Shown here: positions 8,641 to 9,890 of the stretch, in pieces
Position numbering within the stretch: the stretch's first letter is position 1
How the letters are laid out: each line of letters starts with the position of its first letter
Assembly (NCBI GenBank): GCA_043778375.1
Contig: JAYWGH010000005.1
Location: 1 to 9,890, forward strand
Direction of reading: 5' to 3'
DNA length: 9,890 bases
Source: CAIVSN01 sp043778375
Lineage (GTDB): Bacteria > Patescibacteriota > Gracilibacteria > BD1-5 > UBA2023
Notes under the pieces: model-generated
The model's database searches: none
Told to the model about the DNA's origin: nothing
The model's input: the letters and a program-made list of their open reading frames with translations, nothing else
Program-made: the position numbers and the translations under genes

Positions 8641-8998
8641 AAAAATAAATACCAACAACGACAACGATTGTTATCAATGTCTTTTTCAAAAAAATGAAGG
8701 TGTGGTACTAAGTAGCTGACCCCGCAAAAGCGGCAGAGTTCGGACATTTGGTAACACACCTTCGACAAATAAAAAACAAAATCGCAAAGGTGAAGATGGC
8801 GATTCATCAAATTTCTACCCAAGTGGAGTAAGCCTCGAGTAATCGAGTTGCCCTGACAAAGCGCCCCCGAGTTGTGCTTCTCCACCCCCCCTGAGCCTCA
8901 GCGCTCTATCCGGATGAAGCCAACCATCTAAACGAGATATGGTCTGTCTACCAAGACTCCCACACTCACAAATCAAGCCCCTCCTAGAGGGGCTTTTT
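8641..8998 (+). ncRNA. Candidate structured non-coding RNA of unknown class
   Basis: There is no credible protein gene, but there is a run of strong stem-loops ending in a + strand terminator. H1: GAAGGTGTG (8696-8704) pairs with CACACCTTC (8755-8763), nine perfect pairs, with an inner hairpin CCGC-AAAA-GCGG (8722-8733). H2: AATCGC (8780-8785) with GCGATT (8799-8804). H3: GTGGAG-t-AAGC (8823-8833) with GCTTCTCCAC (8876-8885), ten pairs and one bulge, enclosing CTCGA-GTAA-TCGAG (8834-8847), a GNRA tetraloop. H4: ACC-ATCT (8923-8929) with AGAT-at-GGT (8935-8943). I looked for RNase P (GAGGAAAGTCC), tmRNA (tag ORF and T-arm), SRP RNA and tRNA signatures and did not find them. The 5' end is uncertain; starting near 8650 gives about 345 bases. 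Confidence 0.45.
8975..8998 (+). terminator. Rho-independent terminator
   Basis: AAGCCCCTC (8975-8983), CTA loop, GAGGGGCTT (8987-8995), running into a T-tract (8994-8998). The orientation by T-tract is +. No + strand protein gene precedes it, which supports a non-coding RNA here. On the minus strand the stem could help end the 9016 gene, but only a weak T-run follows. Confidence 0.75.
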
Positions 8999-9015
8999 CA
9001 TGGGGAGAAACGAAT

Positions 9016-9890
9016 TTAAAAAGGCCGGAATATCTCGATGGTTGGACGCGTTGGATAAATATTTGAACCTTTCATGATAGAGCGTCCAGAGAGAGAGGCT
9101 ACTTTATATTGAGATTGTTCAAGTTCCTTGAGTCAATTTATCCAAAATCCTTCATAAGGTCGAAGTTTTCTCGCAATTCCAATATTATATTGAGTATCTA
9201 GACTATTGAGCTCATGAAGGACTTGTACTACATATATTTTTGCTATTTCTCACATACGTAAGAGTCTCGGTAAGTATCCATCAAGGACCTCAATGCATTT
9301 TCTTCTCATTTTACTCTTAGCCTTCTCTATAGCCCAGTCTTTTTCTCCAGAAGAAAAAAGAAAAGCATCGAGACTCCTGAGGTTTGAGAGGAGATCTGGC
9401 ATTTTCTCTAAATACACTCGATCACTCGCCTCATTTGCCTGTCGCATAATAAATGCAGTATTGCGGGTAGACCGTGCCAACTCATATCCTTCAGGATTTC
9501 TTGCTTTTTTAAAAGCGAGGAGGGCAGATCAGGAAAGCCCCTTTGCTGTTGCTTGCTGTAACTGACCATCAAGATTTATAGCATTCGGGGAGATAGGGGG
9601 CTTTGTTTGAAATGCAACAATTACTCAGTAGTTTTTATGCCCAAGAATTCTTTGCAGCTTTGAAGAGAGTGTGTCTCCCAGACCAGTTCGAATTGGAAGT
9701 CAAACTTCTTTTGAGTTTATTGATTGTCTTGGATCCTCCTCGGTATCGTGTCCGACTACTCGTATAAATCCATCAACAGTCGGATATGGGTCACATACGA
9801 GATAAATGTAGCCCGCTTCTAGCCAATGGCTAAAGGCTGAGTAACCACTACTGCGTGGATCTATCAATCCACTTTGTTGAGCAAATCATT
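9016..9890 (-). CDS. Hypothetical protein, 5' partial
   Basis: A continuous frame of about 290 codons with TAA at 9018-9016, open at the right edge; six in-frame TGA codons (for example at LLRM-G-EIAK and FWIN-G-LKEL) are read as Gly. I do not recognise the family. The visible N-terminal part is beta-rich and hydrophobic (AFSHWLEAGYIYLVCDPYP, GFIRVVGHDTEED). The middle is charged and helical, with many Arg, Lys, Glu and Leu (from about ALLAFKKARNPEGYE through EKAKSKMRRKCIEVLD). The tail is a short Pro- and Ile-containing end (PTRPTIEIFRPF). No transmembrane segment is obvious in the visible part; the N-terminus is not visible. It faces the putative RNA and ends 18 bases from that RNA's terminator. 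Confidence 0.7.

Noticed and set aside
8697..8740. T-box leader (GGTGTGGTAC)
   Set aside because: It is on the + strand with no downstream synthetase gene in that direction, and the rest of the T-box consensus is missing.
8625..8885. 86-codon minus-strand ORF starting with GTG
   Set aside because: It has no recognisable domain, overlaps the strong stem-loops, and the region is full of stops in the other frames.
8650..8998. RNase P RNA, tmRNA or 5S rRNA
   Set aside because: Short matches exist (GGCAGAG near GGTAAC; CCGAACTC on the minus strand; TTCGAC at 8761), but the invariant core elements and overall layout are absent.
9683..9697. tRNA T-arm (AGTTCGAATTGG)
   Set aside because: The flanking bases do not form a T-stem and the site lies inside a continuous coding frame.

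Overview
This window almost certainly comes from a bacterium that reads UGA as glycine (genetic code 25). That points to the candidate phyla Absconditabacteria (SR1) or Gracilibacteria (BD1-5). The evidence is direct: six of the seven long genes carry in-frame TGA codons, and where I recognise the family these fall on glycine positions. Examples are FSGAG-G-L and MI-G-NAVP in the cytosine methyltransferase, YL-G-N and RIR-G-MWGIENP in the restriction enzyme, and E-G-HSGPYIQY in arginyl-tRNA synthetase. Read with the standard code, most of these genes would look like pseudogenes or fragments. No tRNA-Gly(UCA) gene lies in the window.

Layout, left to right. 1-1662 (+): 3' part of a VirB4-type ATPase, open at the left edge. 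1672-3562 (-): an AT-rich type II restriction-modification operon, with an NgoPII-family endonuclease followed after one base by an M.HaeIII-like m5C methyltransferase. 3686-4225 (+): an NYN/LabA-type nuclease-like protein, divergent from the operon and apparently expressed from a leaderless promoter. 4226-4428: a consensus-like promoter, a short aromatic-rich ORF and a hairpin terminator, arranged like a transcription attenuator. 4429-6509 (+): two overlapping genes, a probable ATP-grasp-like protein and an N-formylglutamate amidohydrolase-family protein. 6510-8267 (-): argS, whose stop codon abuts that of the previous gene. 8268-9015: the longest gene-free stretch, holding the argS promoter and, on the + strand, several strong stem-loops ending in a Rho-independent terminator, which looks like an unidentified structured RNA. 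9016-9890 (-): 3' part of an unrecognised protein gene.

How the parts work together. The two restriction-modification genes form one defence unit; GGCC specificity is inferred from homology only. The ATP-grasp/amidohydrolase pair suggests formation and hydrolysis of an amide or peptide bond on an unknown substrate, possibly controlled by the attenuator-like leader. The other genes are unrelated housekeeping or hypothetical genes. No clear Shine-Dalgarno sequence precedes any start codon seen here. Two promoters share the layout TTGAT(A/C)-16 bp-TATACT.
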